A stretch of 64,000 nt of DNA from Toxorhynchites rutilus septentrionalis (Eukaryota > Arthropoda > Insecta > Diptera > Culicidae): NCBI RefSeq assembly GCF_029784135.1, contig NC_073746.1, positions 264,143,598 through 264,207,597 of the forward strand, written 5' to 3'. The notes under the pieces were generated by a model, which had not been told where the DNA came from, ran no database searches, and saw only the letters and a list, made by a program, of their open reading frames with translations. A program made the position numbers and the translations under genes. Positions 13,761 to 24,196 of the stretch are shown in pieces. Every line of letters starts with the position of its first letter. The stretch's first letter is position 1.

Positions 13761-14151
13761 ATGAAAGCCGTGTAAGCAATCAATTATTCTAATACAAATT
13801 CACACAAATTCAATCGGATTGGTATAAATTTTCATTAGAATGATTCCTTATACGGCTCTTCGTTTTGCGGTTTAGTTTCGGGGTACCTATCTAGGCCGTA
13901 AAGCGAGATGTGGGTGTATAACATTTTCATTGAGTGATAAACATCCATCAATAGATAACCAACAGTTGTTATTGGATACAATGCCCTCAATAGTGCTCCG
14001 CTTGGGAATTCAGAAATCAGTCCTCTCCATAACTCCCCCACATCAACATAAACAAACTAATGTTCGGAGCCTACTACTACCATTGACACTATAGAATTAA
14101 ATTCTTTATACAGTAGAACCCCGTAAAGATATAATTTTACAATCCACTTAC

Positions 14152-14320
14152 CAATCGAAATTTTGTCGCTGTCATTAAAAGCATGAAAGTCTGGAAATAA
14201 TTCCGCGCAAACTTCCTGCCAAGCACTTTTCGTAGCATTCCTATCTTTGTATGAATCACTAAATTTGTCCCATAGCACAGACCGTTGCTGAACTAACGAA
14301 ATTAAATTTTCGGCATCCAT
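14152..14320 (-). CDS. MADF-domain exon of Harbinger element 2
   Basis: The frame starts at ATG 14320 (MDAENLISLVQQRSVLWDKF) and continues with YKDRNATKSAWQEVCAELFP to a GTAAGT donor whose GT is at 14151-14150. The spacing LI-x-LV-x-x-R-x-x-LWD...Y-K-DR...AW-x-EV is the MADF signature, a Myb/SANT-like DNA-binding fold. PIF/Harbinger elements commonly encode a Myb/MADF-like partner of the transposase, so this is probably the element's own second gene. A host MADF gene fragment is the alternative. Downstream exons cannot be linked with confidence. Confidence 0.7.
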
Positions 14321-15774
14321 GTCGCTTGAATTTTTGAGAATAAATAAACAAACGCCAATAGCACACTCATATTGATACATGAGACGAAAAATTGTCTGAA
14401 TCGTACCAATACTAACACACATGACAAGCATACTGTCAATTCGCCTAGGTGGCATTGAACTACGTGCTCCGCTTTTGGGGAATGATAATTATTATGGATT
14501 TCCTGGTGCAATAAGCCCGTATACAAAATAAAAATTATGAATGAAAATGAACTTTTTTTTAACAAATATGTTATTTTTGTAATAGAGTAACACGTTCTTT
14601 TGCAAGTAGTGAAAGAATTCTGAACAAAAATTGTGTTTGATAAAAATTGTATGTTATAATGAAGTGTTTTAGCGAAAATATCATTAAATTTATATAAAAA
14701 TGGTTAAGTGAAGGTCAGTTTTACGTGTTTTAAGTAATCAAATAACATGTAGTATAAATTTTCATTAAAAATTTAAACAATATAAAACTGTCTTAAGTTC
14801 GGATAATCTTATAGGGTATGATTTGCTTTCCCAAACCGATGTCTCCACCAGACGTCGACACAATGCTACTGTCATGCTTGTCCGGTCACCGGACATTGCA
14901 GTCGCCGTAGACGGCTGCATCACGGGGCCGTAAAGAGGTTGGTACGGTCGAAATTTGCCATTTGGGAAATTTGCCGGTCCGGCTGAAACCGGATAATGTG
15001 TAATCGCCCTAATAGTTTACTGTGCGGTTTAAATCCAGCTGATACCAGCTGTAAAAGACAAGAAAAAAGGCCAATTGTGTCCGGCGGGAATATGAAAATG
15101 GTTGCCCGGCCGAGGTGAATGATGTAATGATGAAAAACAGGAAGTGGGTTATATCTATGGTATAACCGCAAGGGTGACGTAGGACTATCGTTGATTTAGA
15201 GATCATTTGTTTGAAGTTGAATCTAAATCCATCCTGAATGAATGAATAAATAAATATTTGGGTGACTTCAAAAACGAGAGTGTTACGTTGGAGCATCAAG
15301 GTTTTATGCATCCAATATTGGATACAAAAAACCTTGTTCTGAAGAATAAGCTTTCCTGCTAACTGCACTTGATTGACAAATCACAAAACCAAATGTATGT
15401 GGTCGCAGTATTATATGGATAGAAAACATTAAAATAAACTCGCTTGAATGTAATTTTCAATTCCAAGGGGAACTGGCAGATTATTTTTCAGCAACGATCA
15501 TTTCTTTCCAGGTTTCCTCTCGATAACCAGCAAACGAAAAGAGTTGCGCACGTGTATGTGTGTGTGTGGCGGCTGCTTCTATGTCTTCCCGAGGAACCGT
15601 ATTTCGATGCTGATACTCTCTTGGTCACGAGTGTATCAGCATCGGCTTTTCTGCGCTCCCTCACAGTTAAAACAAACTGATTGCATTAAAGGTCAGGTCA
15701 GGCCAGGTAATGAATCCCTCGATCCCTCGCCGTTCAGCTCGTTCAGTAACGATGTTGTCTTGTCGATGTCCTCA

Positions 15775-15933
15775 GGCGTCGTGCACAAATTATGTAACGC
15801 TAAAAATCCGAATTCTGAACCACCTCTCCCCCCCCCCCTTTCGTAACGCAATTTCCTATCTCTAATAAACAGAAAGTAACGCAACATCTACCCCCTCCCC
15901 CCTTATCGCGTTACGTAATTTGTGCACGACGCC
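15775..15933. mobile_element. 159-bp MITE with long TIRs, 3-bp TCA flank
   Basis: Ends GGCGTCGTGCACAAATTATG and the inverted GTAATTTGTGCACGACGCC pair for about 27 bp with minor mismatch. TCA flanks lie at 15772-15774 and 15934-15936. The centre is a C-rich run. It lies inside the Helentron-like element. Confidence 0.75.
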
Positions 15934-16167
15934 TCACGAAAAATGAATCGGTTTCACCACCACAATATCATTTCAGTATGCTTTTCGTGCGTGATTGAAT
16001 CGAGAGAAGGTGTGGTTAACGATGGCAATTGCCTTCCAAACTAGAGGAGAATGAACTCTCTGAGTATGAAAATTTCGGCGACTGAGCAATAATCGATTGA
16101 AAATTATATAATTTTCGCGATACGAAACATTTTCCGTTTTTCATGTTATGCATCCAATATTGGATAC

Positions 16168-16325
16168 GATCAGCAATTCGGTCGACTTCTGATAGCGACG
16201 AATTTCATGCGAAGTTCCCGGTCGATAGCGATGTGGCTTCTTCACGCTTCCTGCGGCTGATGCGCTTATCCGAGCTGCTTTCGTGGTGCCTTGCCACCGA
16301 AAGACTAACGAGCTGTCTGCTTAGT
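16168..16325 (-). pseudogene. H3: Histone H3 pseudogene, left arm of a head-to-head pair
   Basis: The minus strand reads TKQTAR, a stop at the position of Lys9, then [11 protein letters not shown]. It continues with frameshifts through the KPHRYRPGT region and [12 protein letters not shown], where it ends at the junction with element sequence (ATCCAATATTGGAT). H3 residues ~3-62 are represented. Nonsense and frameshifts make it non-functional. Confidence 0.85.
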
Positions 16326-16392
16326 CCCGATGAAACGAGTCCTCACGGTGCGAGAGTAGAGTAAGAAATGAACGAAAGCAAGGGAAGTGTCA

Positions 16393-16512
16393 TTTTATAA
16401 AGCATAAAAGAATCGAATGTAAACCCCACCCTCTTTATTGTATAAGCTTACTGTATACTCACGAATATAATAAGGGTGGGATTTAGATTCTATACTTTTA
16501 TGGTTTATAAAA
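16393..16512. promoter_or_regulatory. Divergent TATA pair between the two H3 pseudogenes
   Basis: TATAAAA reads outward on the minus strand at 16399-16393 and on the plus strand at 16506-16512. The sequences around them are inverted copies of each other, meeting near 16455. This is the layout of a shared histone promoter, here formed by an inverted duplication. Confidence 0.6.
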
Positions 16513-16561
16513 TGACGCTTCCTTTGCTTTCGTTCATTTCTTACTCTACTCTCGCACCGTG

Positions 16562-16905
16562 AGGACTCGAGCTCGTTAGTCATTCGGTGGTAAGGCACAC
16601 GAAGTCAGCTCGGATAAGCGCACCAGTAGCAGGATAGGTGGAGAAGCCTATCGACCGGGGACTTTGCGTGAAATTCGCTATCGGAAGTCGACCGAATTGC
16701 TGATCCGCAAGCTACCTTTGCAGCATTTGGTTCGTGGAATTGCTCAGGACTTCAAAACCGACTTGCGCTTCCAAAGTTCCGCGGCTATGACGCTGCAGGA
16801 GGCTTATTCGAAGATACCAATTTGTGTGCTATCCATGCAAAACGCAACGCGTCACATCATGCCCAAGGACATCTAGCTGGCCCATTGTATCCGAGGAGAG
16901 CGTGC
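16562..16905 (+). pseudogene. H3: Histone H3 pseudogene, right arm, near full length
   Basis: From AR-stop-S at 16571 the sequence follows H3 through [52 protein letters not shown] and MPKDI to the GERA end. The Lys9 codon is TAG, the same nonsense change as in the left arm. Several indels break the frame, and QLA has an in-frame TAG. The ORF 16664-16876 covers only part of it. It is a dead copy carried by the Helentron-like element. Confidence 0.9.
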
Positions 16906-16930
16906 TATATTAGCTTAGCATATAATCAAC

Positions 16931-16946
16931 GGCCCTTTTCAGGGCT
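16931..16946 (+). promoter_or_regulatory. Histone mRNA 3' stem-loop
   Basis: GGCCCTTTTCAGGGCT forms a stem closing a TTTC loop, preceded by CAAC and followed by CCAAA. It sits ~25 bp after the H3 end, as in replication-dependent histone genes bound by SLBP. The outermost pair is G-U. Confidence 0.8.
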
Positions 16947-18346
16947 CCAAATTTGATGGATTAGAGTACAGAAAAGTTTTTTACAGCCCGAACTGAAAGG
17001 AGCATTTAGCGAAAATCGTGGTTTCGATAATAATTCGTTACCGATAGGTGCCATGGATATGGATTTCTTAATGAAGAATATGAAATACATGACATGATGT
17101 AGTGAATATATCCGAAGAAATCACTTTGGTGAAACTGCATTATAAAATTATTTGTGTACGAATGCCGCAATTGATAGTCGACTCTAATTTGCGCTGGGTA
17201 ATTTCCTCGGAGGACTCGATTCCTCCTTTGAGCATTAATAATCTCTTTCTGGCAAAACGATGTGGTATTAATCACATTATTTGAATGATAGAATGAAGAA
17301 GTTTTCTGCCAATTTCCTTCAACCTCCAAACGTATCTTTCTCCCGTTTGTCGTTTTCGCGTTCGCTAATCCTTTCTCACAACACCCATTTCTAGTTTGAG
17401 AAATTGTTGAGTAAACATTGTTTGTCAGTGCGCGTAGAGCGGGAATTCCTAAAGATTCATTGCACCTCTAATAAATTGCCGAAAGACGTGGTCTTACGTT
17501 GATCGCACTTGATTGAAAAAATCAAAAACGAAATGTATTTGGTCGCAGCATTATATGAGTAGAAAGCAAATAATCGCTCGAAAATGACTTGATTTTCGCG
17601 ATGTGAAACATTTTCCGTTTTTCATGTTATGCATCCAATATTGGATATGAAAATTTCCATTGATGGGGAAAAAAATATTCAGAAGCTTTCCTGTTAATTG
17701 CGATTGATTGAAAAATAACAAAACCAAATGTATTTGGTTGTAGTGTTATATGGATAGAAAACATTAAAATAAACTCTTTCGCATGAATGTATTTTTCAAT
17801 TCCCAGGGGAACTGGCAGATTATTTTTCAGCAACGATGATAGCAACGAGAATTCCGCGCGTGTATGTGTGTGTGTGTGTGGTGGCTGCTCCGATGTTTCA
17901 AGCGGAACCGTGGCATCACTCTCCTCCTGATGGATTCCCTTTTGGCCTTAGGTGCACAAACAGGCTCTTGGTGACACCGTTCATCAGCGCTTTCATGATA
18001 AACGAAATTAGCTTCACAACAACAGCGACAACATGCTCCAATCGCTGTTCAATCATAACTGAGTGGGTTTACGAGCGGCGCTCGCTTATATACCGATTTT
18101 TGATTTCAATAGCCTGTTTTGAAAGCAATTTTAAGACTATTGAAACAAGTTTTTGGATGAAAAAGTAACAAGTATATGACGCGTAGACATTTTATCTTTC
18201 AAATGAAGTGTTTATCATACCATTTCGTTCAGTTGTTTAAGAGCTATTAACGCTCAAAATCTCGGTCTCCGGCGTAACGCTTTCGTTCTCGAAAGTTTGG
18301 TTTTACACCCCGGTATAGAAATGAAAGACGTAGTCCTACGTCAAAA

Positions 18347-18756
18347 CGAATACTTACCTCCGACTTGTTTATGTTGAATAATGGTACTGCATACAATTTT
18401 CAAGGCCAGCTAAAAAAGAAAAAGAATGGTAATAGGTTGATTATGTTAACATGGATCAGTTGAAATATTTTTCTTATGATATTTTTCCCCGCCGAAAATA
18501 TGAAAACAAATGCTCGACTGGGGGAGATGTATTCATTTAAATTCATTGAAAAAATATCATACAAAAATTGTGTCTGAAGATAATTTTATATAATAATGGT
18601 AAATTTTGGTCAGAATATCTGAAAATTCATAGAAAATAATTTAAATTAGGGTCAGAACAACGTACTTTTAGTAGGTAAATAACCCAAAGAAAAAAATGTT
18701 CAAACAAATTTTAGCAATTCAAAACTGCCTTAGGGCCGACTTATCTGGTAGTGAAT
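18347..18756. other. Spacer without recognised features
   Basis: AT-rich sequence between the Helentron-like element and the SINE; nothing supported. Confidence 0.5.
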
Positions 18757-18768
18757 AGCTGGCCTCAT

Positions 18769-19042
18769 TATGTGCTCCCTTGGCCGAGTGGTTAGCGTCA
18801 TAACTAACATGCCGGGTGTTCGGGTTCGATTCCCGTTCTGGTCGGGGGAATTTTTCGTCAAAGAAATTTCCTCCGACTTGCACTGTGATCACGGGTATTC
18901 TAGAGCTTACCACTCAGAATGCATTCAAGGCGTGTTATTTGGCATAGAAATCTCAACTAAGTACTAATAAAAATGACGCAAGTAATACTACGTTGAGACG
19001 GCGAAGTTCCTCTAGAAACGTTAGTGCCATTGAAGAAGAAGA
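18769..19042 (+). mobile_element. tRNA-derived SINE (Feilai-like), 274 bp, 12-bp TSD
   Basis: The head is tRNA-like, with an A box (TGGCCGAGTGGTTAGCG) and a B box (GGTTCGATTCC) spaced as in a pol III promoter. A tRNA-unrelated body and a GAAGAAGAAG tail follow. Exact duplication AGCTGGCCTCAT flanks it (18757-18768 and 19043-19054). The structure matches mosquito tRNA-SINEs such as Feilai; the name is by resemblance only. Confidence 0.88.
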
Positions 19043-19054
19043 AGCTGGCCTCAT

Positions 19055-20408
19055 ACAAACCTAAGACAAGACCAGACAATAAGGGGTCGATTTCGGACCA
19101 GTTTTTCGGCCTCTGCGAGTTGCCATTAGCATTTGAAAATACAGTTCCACAAAATGTACTCATGGTGTAAGAAATCGAAAGAGGAGTTCGGTTGGGCGTC
19201 TGTGCTTAGCAGACGTGCGTGTTGTTTTCTTTTCGAGTGTCCTTGTTTTTTTGTCTTTTTAATAGTGATAAGTGTACCAGTTTTTGTGAAAAGTGTGCGT
19301 TTCTCCTAAGCGAGATCAATTATGGTGGAAGTAGCTTCACTTCTGTACACAGATTTCAAAATATCGGATTTTCATCCGACGAAGAAGTACAAATTATTTG
19401 GTACAGTCCGTTTATTTGGTCGCGCTCGCGCTCGTTGCTGCTCGTTTTCGTTTCGGATCATTTCTTTTCTTTTCTTCGTTATGGGTGTGTATGTGTGTGT
19501 TGCCGAATGAAGCCTGTGTCTCCGAAGCTAACCGCAGAAAGGAACGGAATCTTGTTTGAAAGAAAATACATACAGTGATGGTGAATTGTGTTTGTATATT
19601 CCCGTGCATTTGGTTTTATTTCGGTTTAGATTTTGTCTAACCGTTCCAGCTACCCACATGTATGAACGCTTTTTTAATTAGTGTGAAGTGGTGGGTGGTG
19701 ATATAGGCGGAACGGGAGACGGTTCTGGAGAGTTTGTTGGTAACGACGGCCTTGTGGTTGGTTTTTTTTTCTTTCTTCACTGGTTTGCGGCGAATGTGTA
19801 TTTGTGCGTGTCGCAGGGATGGTATATCATGGAGCGTACAGGCGTAATGAGCTAAGTTTCCTGTTATTCATACATTATACATTTCTCCAAGTAGATCTTT
19901 AATTCTTTAGTTCCTCAGGATGTTGGTGAAAAATATGTGTATCGTTGTGCACTCAATCGTCGCGCGCTCTTTATCTTGGGGGTTTCCCTCTCTTGGCCTT
20001 GCACATATATTTGTATTATTATTCCAGGGAATCCAGAGTTGGAGCTGTGTGTATGTTATACATTTCGGTTATTCTCCATCGGTGTATATGTGGGTATGTG
20101 TCTGATGTTTTGCGGCATACAGGGATGCCAGATGATTTTGATTTGGCCTAAATACCAGTATTGCTACATGAGTAGCAAAATTGTAGGAATTTGTAATGTT
20201 TTTGCAATTCAGTTAAAAAAACATTGTAATAAAACCCTATGTGTAGAAGAGCTAATGTTCCGTTTTGTAATCCATTCATAGAGCTTTTTTTTTCGTTTTG
20301 TATAAGAGTGATTATGTAAATTTAACTTCTCATGTTTCTCAAAAATAAATCGATTGGAGCGCACGTGCGATGAATAACGATACATATCGCCGGCTCGATT
20401 GATTTTAG
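19055..20408. other. Long spacer without a recognised gene
   Basis: GT-rich and TTTTCT-rich sequence with several short ORFs (up to 119 codons near 19219-19578) that lack domains and mostly overlap in different frames. No TE ends could be paired. Confidence 0.4.
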
Positions 20409-20640
20409 AAGAGTTCTCTGGATTACCTTCTCAGGTCTCCCAAAGATAACTGTACGCATTCGCGATAGGATTTCGATAAATTAGAATATATAAATTCCCC
20501 TCTGATACCTGCTCAGGTTCTCCAAATATAACACTTCGTCATCACGATTAGATCTAGTTACAAATACGTGCGATAAATAGTAGAATATGTAGATTTCTTA
20601 AGGTTACCTTCTCAGGTTTCCCAAAGTGTGCAGTTAAGCC
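20409..20640. repeat. Diverged ~95-bp tandem repeats
   Basis: Three units share a core of the type TTACCTTCTCAGGTTTCCCAAA, each followed by GCGATAAAT or GATAGGAT-like and TAGAATATGTAGAT-like segments. Similar units recur at 25245-25640. Confidence 0.5.
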
Positions 20641-20731
20641 ACTCTGACTCCAGCCATTTTGGAGATGTTTCAGACGGTCGCAGCGAACACAACTTACCTT
20701 GTCCGCAGTCCAAATACGAAAGAGGCAGAGC

Positions 20732-21222
20732 TAGTGATCCCCTATAATCATTCGATTAATCGATAAATCGAATACTTCCTACAGAAATCGATTAATAATC
20801 GAACGAATATTACACAACCAATAATCGAAGCGAACGAATAATTTACGTCGATTAATCGATCCAAACCCAGAGCAAAGAAACGTACGGCTGCTGTGGTTTT
20901 ATCTTGAAAATCAATCATTATCTTTGACACTCCCCTAAACTCCTAAACGAAGCTCAAGGCCGTCAACGCGAGTTGAGCTTCGTTTACGAGTTTAGGGAAG
21001 TGTAGAAGATAATAATTGATTTTCAGGCGATGATGAATACTTTTTTGATTCCAAATGGCTTTCTAACAATTAAGAAATATTAGTCTAACTAATTATTTCT
21101 CTCAGTATGACGATTAATCGATTAATCGATTATTTGGGGCGATTAATCGTATCGAATAACAAACTGCTGAGAAGTATTCGATTAGTGGATGAACGATTAA
21201 TTTCAAAAATCGGGGATCACTA
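20732..21222. mobile_element. 491-bp hAT-type MITE with an internal fold-back
   Basis: Ends TAGTGATCCCC and GGGGATCACTA are inverted, and the 8-bp GGCAGAGC duplication flanks them (20724-20731 and 21223-21230). Subterminal ATTCGATTAATCG motifs are repeated on both sides. The centre (about 20905-21025) is a long imperfect palindrome around AACGAAGCTCAA/TTGAGCTTCGTT. Confidence 0.85.
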
Positions 21223-21315
21223 GGCAGAGCACTCGTGCTGCGTGATTGGGTTGGATTATGCAGGGCTGAGGCAAACCTCAAAGCGGGCGAAATCAAGATG
21301 AATAGAAAGTATTAC

Positions 21316-21571
21316 CAAGGCGCGTAGAAGTATATCCTAAGGTGGGCCAACTTGCTAAAACCACTCTTCAGCCATCTTGGAAATCTACTGTGTTTTGTTT
21401 GTAAACAAAACACAATACGCTAGTGCCGAAGCTCGCTCCTGATCAGTCTGTCTCTTTCACGCTTCAAGGAAATAATTCCCCTTCTGCTTTCTTCCGTACT
21501 GTTTTCATATACCGCTCCCCTAACCAACTTAGTGACGAAACGGCCTCACCTAGTACCATAGATCCGTCTTG
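21316..21571. mobile_element. Solitary full copy of the 256-bp hAT-like MITE
   Basis: Exactly 256 bp from CAAGGCGCG to CCGTCTTG, flanked by AGTATTAC (21308-21315 and 21572-21579). It is nearly identical to the copies at 8.2, 24.7 and 41.3 kb and serves as the reference copy. Confidence 0.95.
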
Positions 21572-21579
21572 AGTATTAC

Positions 21580-22480
21580 TAAGGTGATTCCGTATCGTCA
21601 GTATGTTAGCGAGGGGAGTGGTACGTAGCGAAGCGTGTAAGAGGGGAATGTGTACAAAAAATGCGGGAGGGAGACAGATGATACATGTGTGCATACAAAC
21701 TGTCAGAACCGTTGAAATTCCGGAGTATTTCGAAACGAATAAAACATAATTCTCGCAATTCTTTCTTCTGTATTTTTATGGTGATGAGCATGCGAACGGC
21801 TGTAAGTAATACGGAGACATTTGTCAAGAAATTGGATTATTGAAATGGTATTATATGGCGCGAGGAGTATAGAATTGGGTTCCTCCAAGGGTTGCATCGA
21901 TCCTGAGAAAATTCAAATCTCTACATGAGCATTAGTCACACGATGCAACTGGAAAGCTCCTTCAGGCACCTTCGGCGAGCAATTAACGATCTTGCGGTTG
22001 GTCGAAACACAACATACAGTATTCATAAAATTGTTTAAGCTATTTTAGGTGGCCGAAAGTGTACGTAGCAGTGCGAAAAACGTTAAGCAAGATTCTTCCT
22101 ATTTGTTGGAATGAAAAACTGCTACATTCTATTGCCTATTAAGCCGATTGAGTCCTTGTAAAAATAGAAATTTTATTGAATATTTACGTGCAAATTTTTG
22201 AGAAGGTATATTCTCATTTTTCTATCTAAACAGCAGCTCAATTATAATGATTTATGATTAAGATATACAATGTTGTTGCTACTTGAATTGACGCGTGCGA
22301 CTTAGACATATTTAGATAAACAGTCCTCAGTCATCTTTTCTCATCTTATTTATAGATTTTCTTCCTCACAATCATCCTCGCACTTCTTATCGATCAGCCT
22401 TTTCTGATGCACTTTGCTGAATTAATTCATCTGCGTTTTGTATATGCTTCGTCGGAAATAATTTTCTTATAACTTACGAT
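21580..22480. other. Spacer without recognised features
   Basis: Mixed AT-rich sequence with only short ORFs; no repeat pairs or coding similarity noted. Confidence 0.45.
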
Positions 22481-22499
22481 AATTGCTCCCGCTCCCGGT

Positions 22500-23056
22500 G
22501 CAATTATCCCAACATAGAGCCGTTGTCTCGCCGATCGTTCGCTTGTAGGCTAGTCATCTTCGCGAATATCTTCGTTGTCCGCATTCGACCCCTCGCCGTC
22601 ATCTTCATTGGAGTTGTCCGAAAATTGCAAGACGTCCTCTGAGATGCACTTCAGCGTACCATCACGTCACGAATGTTCTAATCTGTAACCAAAAATTAGT
22701 AAGTTCCTTAAAATATATAGGATAAAAAGGTTACCTTCCGATCAATAATCAAACAGACACAGTACGTTTGTTGTAAAAAAAAAACACAAAACGGAAATTA
22801 CAACTACACATCATATATATTACAGGAAAACTTTGAGATTATTGATTTCGCGCACAACTTCAATATCAGATCTCTTGCTCCCGCACTCAGAAAGTATGGA
22901 TTGTCCACCTTCAGCTATCGGATCTCATAGTATGTTGCCTTGGTCGTTTCCGGTTCGAACGGTGGAAAACAGACGCAAAACTAAAAATACAGAATGCACA
23001 AACATCACTGAAATACGACCATCTCCGGTGGCATATAATCTAACGATTCGATTCGC
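22500..23056 (-). pseudogene. Aurora-kinase-like pseudogene block B
   Basis: On the minus strand, LDYMPPEMV (23044-23018) is followed after stops by FEPETTKATYYEIR and KVDNPYFLSAGARDLILKL (to about 22835). An acidic segment with NEDDGEGSNADNEDI (near 22600) comes next. The first pieces match the Aurora C-lobe order (LDYLPPEM; FE.....TY..I..V; L..GA.DLI..LL). Stops and frameshifts abound. The block is a diverged duplicate of block A at 23460-24196. Confidence 0.55.
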
Positions 23057-23459
23057 CAGTTGACACCGGTGTAGAACTTTTGGGAAGTGCTTCAGAAACT
23101 CATTAATGTGACGCTGATATTTTTTTTATGTCAGGAAATGCTGACGACAACCTATGCAAACGAAATCGGTTCGTCTTTTATTTTTTCCTTTTTTAAAGTC
23201 TGGTGTGCCTTCATTAAGGAGACTATTCCACTCCATGATATGATGTGCACGGTTCTCTGGTGGAAAATATTGTCTCGAAGACAAGAAGATTCCTGTACAG
23301 TAATCGTTACTTTTTGTAACCCTATAGCGACCGTTTGCGGGCGAACTGCACGCCATATTCATCGCACGAAAACGACAGCTGATTCTGGTGATAGATCATG
23401 TAATTATTCAACGATTTGCGACACCTATAAATACTCTGGACAGTGGTACAATGTTATTC

Positions 23460-24196
23460 CCACATTTAGCCGTCGTTATCTCGCCGATCGGTCGCTTGAA
23501 AGCAAGTCATCGCCCTCATCGTCTACATTTTCCGCATTCGACTCCGCGCCGTAATCTCCATTGTAGTTGTTCAAAGATTGCAAGGCCTTTTCACGAATTT
23601 GCCCACCGTTACCATCACGTCACGAATGTCCGAATCTCCGACCGAACTGCAACAAAAAGTATGTTTGTTTCATTGAGCACATAAACAAAGTGCAATATAC
23701 AATCGAGTTTCCCTTCAAATTTAATTTCATGCAGCATCGAAAGAAAGAGTGAAGAAAAAGGATGCCTCCAAATCAATAATCAAACAGACAACTACGTTTG
23801 TTGATGAAAACACATATAACGGGAATTATAACTACACACCATATGTCACAGGCACAAATTGAACTCATTGATTTTGCTTCGATACCAAACACCTCCTTCC
23901 GCAATCCGGAAGCAGCCTCTAGCTTCCGAGTCTCATTGTATATGGCCTTGGCCGTTTCCGATTCAAACGATGGAAAACCGACGCAAACTCAAAATACAGA
24001 ATGCTTAAACATCACTGATCTAAGACCATCTACGGTGGCAGATAATCGAGCGGGGGTGAACGAGCCACCCGAAATTGACTATTTTCAGGTTGTCATAGTC
24101 CGTCAGTAGAATGTTCTCTTGTTTCAGATCGCGATGAACACATACATTCGCTACCTGATAAGTATATTCAGCAGCCCTTATCTCCTCAAATCGTGC
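23460..24196 (-). pseudogene. Aurora-kinase-like pseudogene block A
   Basis: The minus strand reads RFEEIRAAEYTYQVA, then VHRDLKQENILLTDYDNLKI with VNFGWLVHP (24196-24053), and LDYLPP (24050-24033) after a short deletion. This is the Aurora catalytic loop (HRDxKxEN), a degenerate DFG (NFG) and the Aurora-specific GW-x-VH. Downstream (to 23870) FPSFESETAKAIYNETRKL and an acidic tail near 23480-23640 repeat the order of block B. The DFG Asp is lost and frames are broken, so it is not a working kinase. Confidence 0.65.

Larger units (their letters stand above)
11694..15009. mobile_element. PIF/Harbinger-type non-autonomous element 2, with MADF exon
   Basis: Ends GGGCGATTACACATTATCCG and their inverted copy pair perfectly for about 36 bp. 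TAA flanks lie at 11691-11693 and 15010-15012, the left one shared with element 1. The minus strand carries, in order, a MADF exon (14320-14152), exons of the Nup96-like helical protein (13760-13210), L18 remnants (12804-12524) and a basic C-terminal stretch ending KRKRK with a stop (near 12275). No transposase catalytic domain was found, so it would need help in trans. Both elements share the captured genes, so capture preceded their divergence. Confidence 0.82.
15138..18342 (-). mobile_element. Helentron/HINE-like element carrying histone H3 pseudogenes (copy 1)
   Basis: Read on the minus strand, the 5' end is TTTT|GACGTAGGACTACGTC, a palindromic hairpin. Near the 3' end the same motif recurs inverted (TAGTCCTACGTC, near 15187-15174), just before a terminal hairpin GGTTATACCATAGATATAACC, then a short tail and TTTT. 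There are no ordinary terminal inverted repeats and the flanks on both sides are TTTT. A terminal 5' repeat with a subterminal 3' inverted partner, a 3' stem-loop and a TTTT target is the published description of Helentrons and HINEs. No Rep/helicase frame is present, so it is non-autonomous. It holds a 159-bp MITE, two H3 pseudogenes and a histone stem-loop. Confidence 0.6.

Noticed and set aside
17836..18168. 110-codon ORF, with a homologous one at 50183-50509
   Set aside because: It repeats because both lie in Helentron-like copies; no domain, and the minus strand of the same region contains a TATA-like motif. It may be more captured DNA, but I cannot name it.
18779..18851. Possible tRNA gene with A and B boxes
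   Set aside because: It is followed by a non-tRNA body, a GAAGAAG tail and flanked by a 12-bp duplication, so it is a SINE head; the acceptor stem does not close.
19219..19578. 119-codon ORF in a GT-rich region
   Set aside because: No domain, an overlapping ORF in another frame, and a composition like untranslated or repeat DNA.
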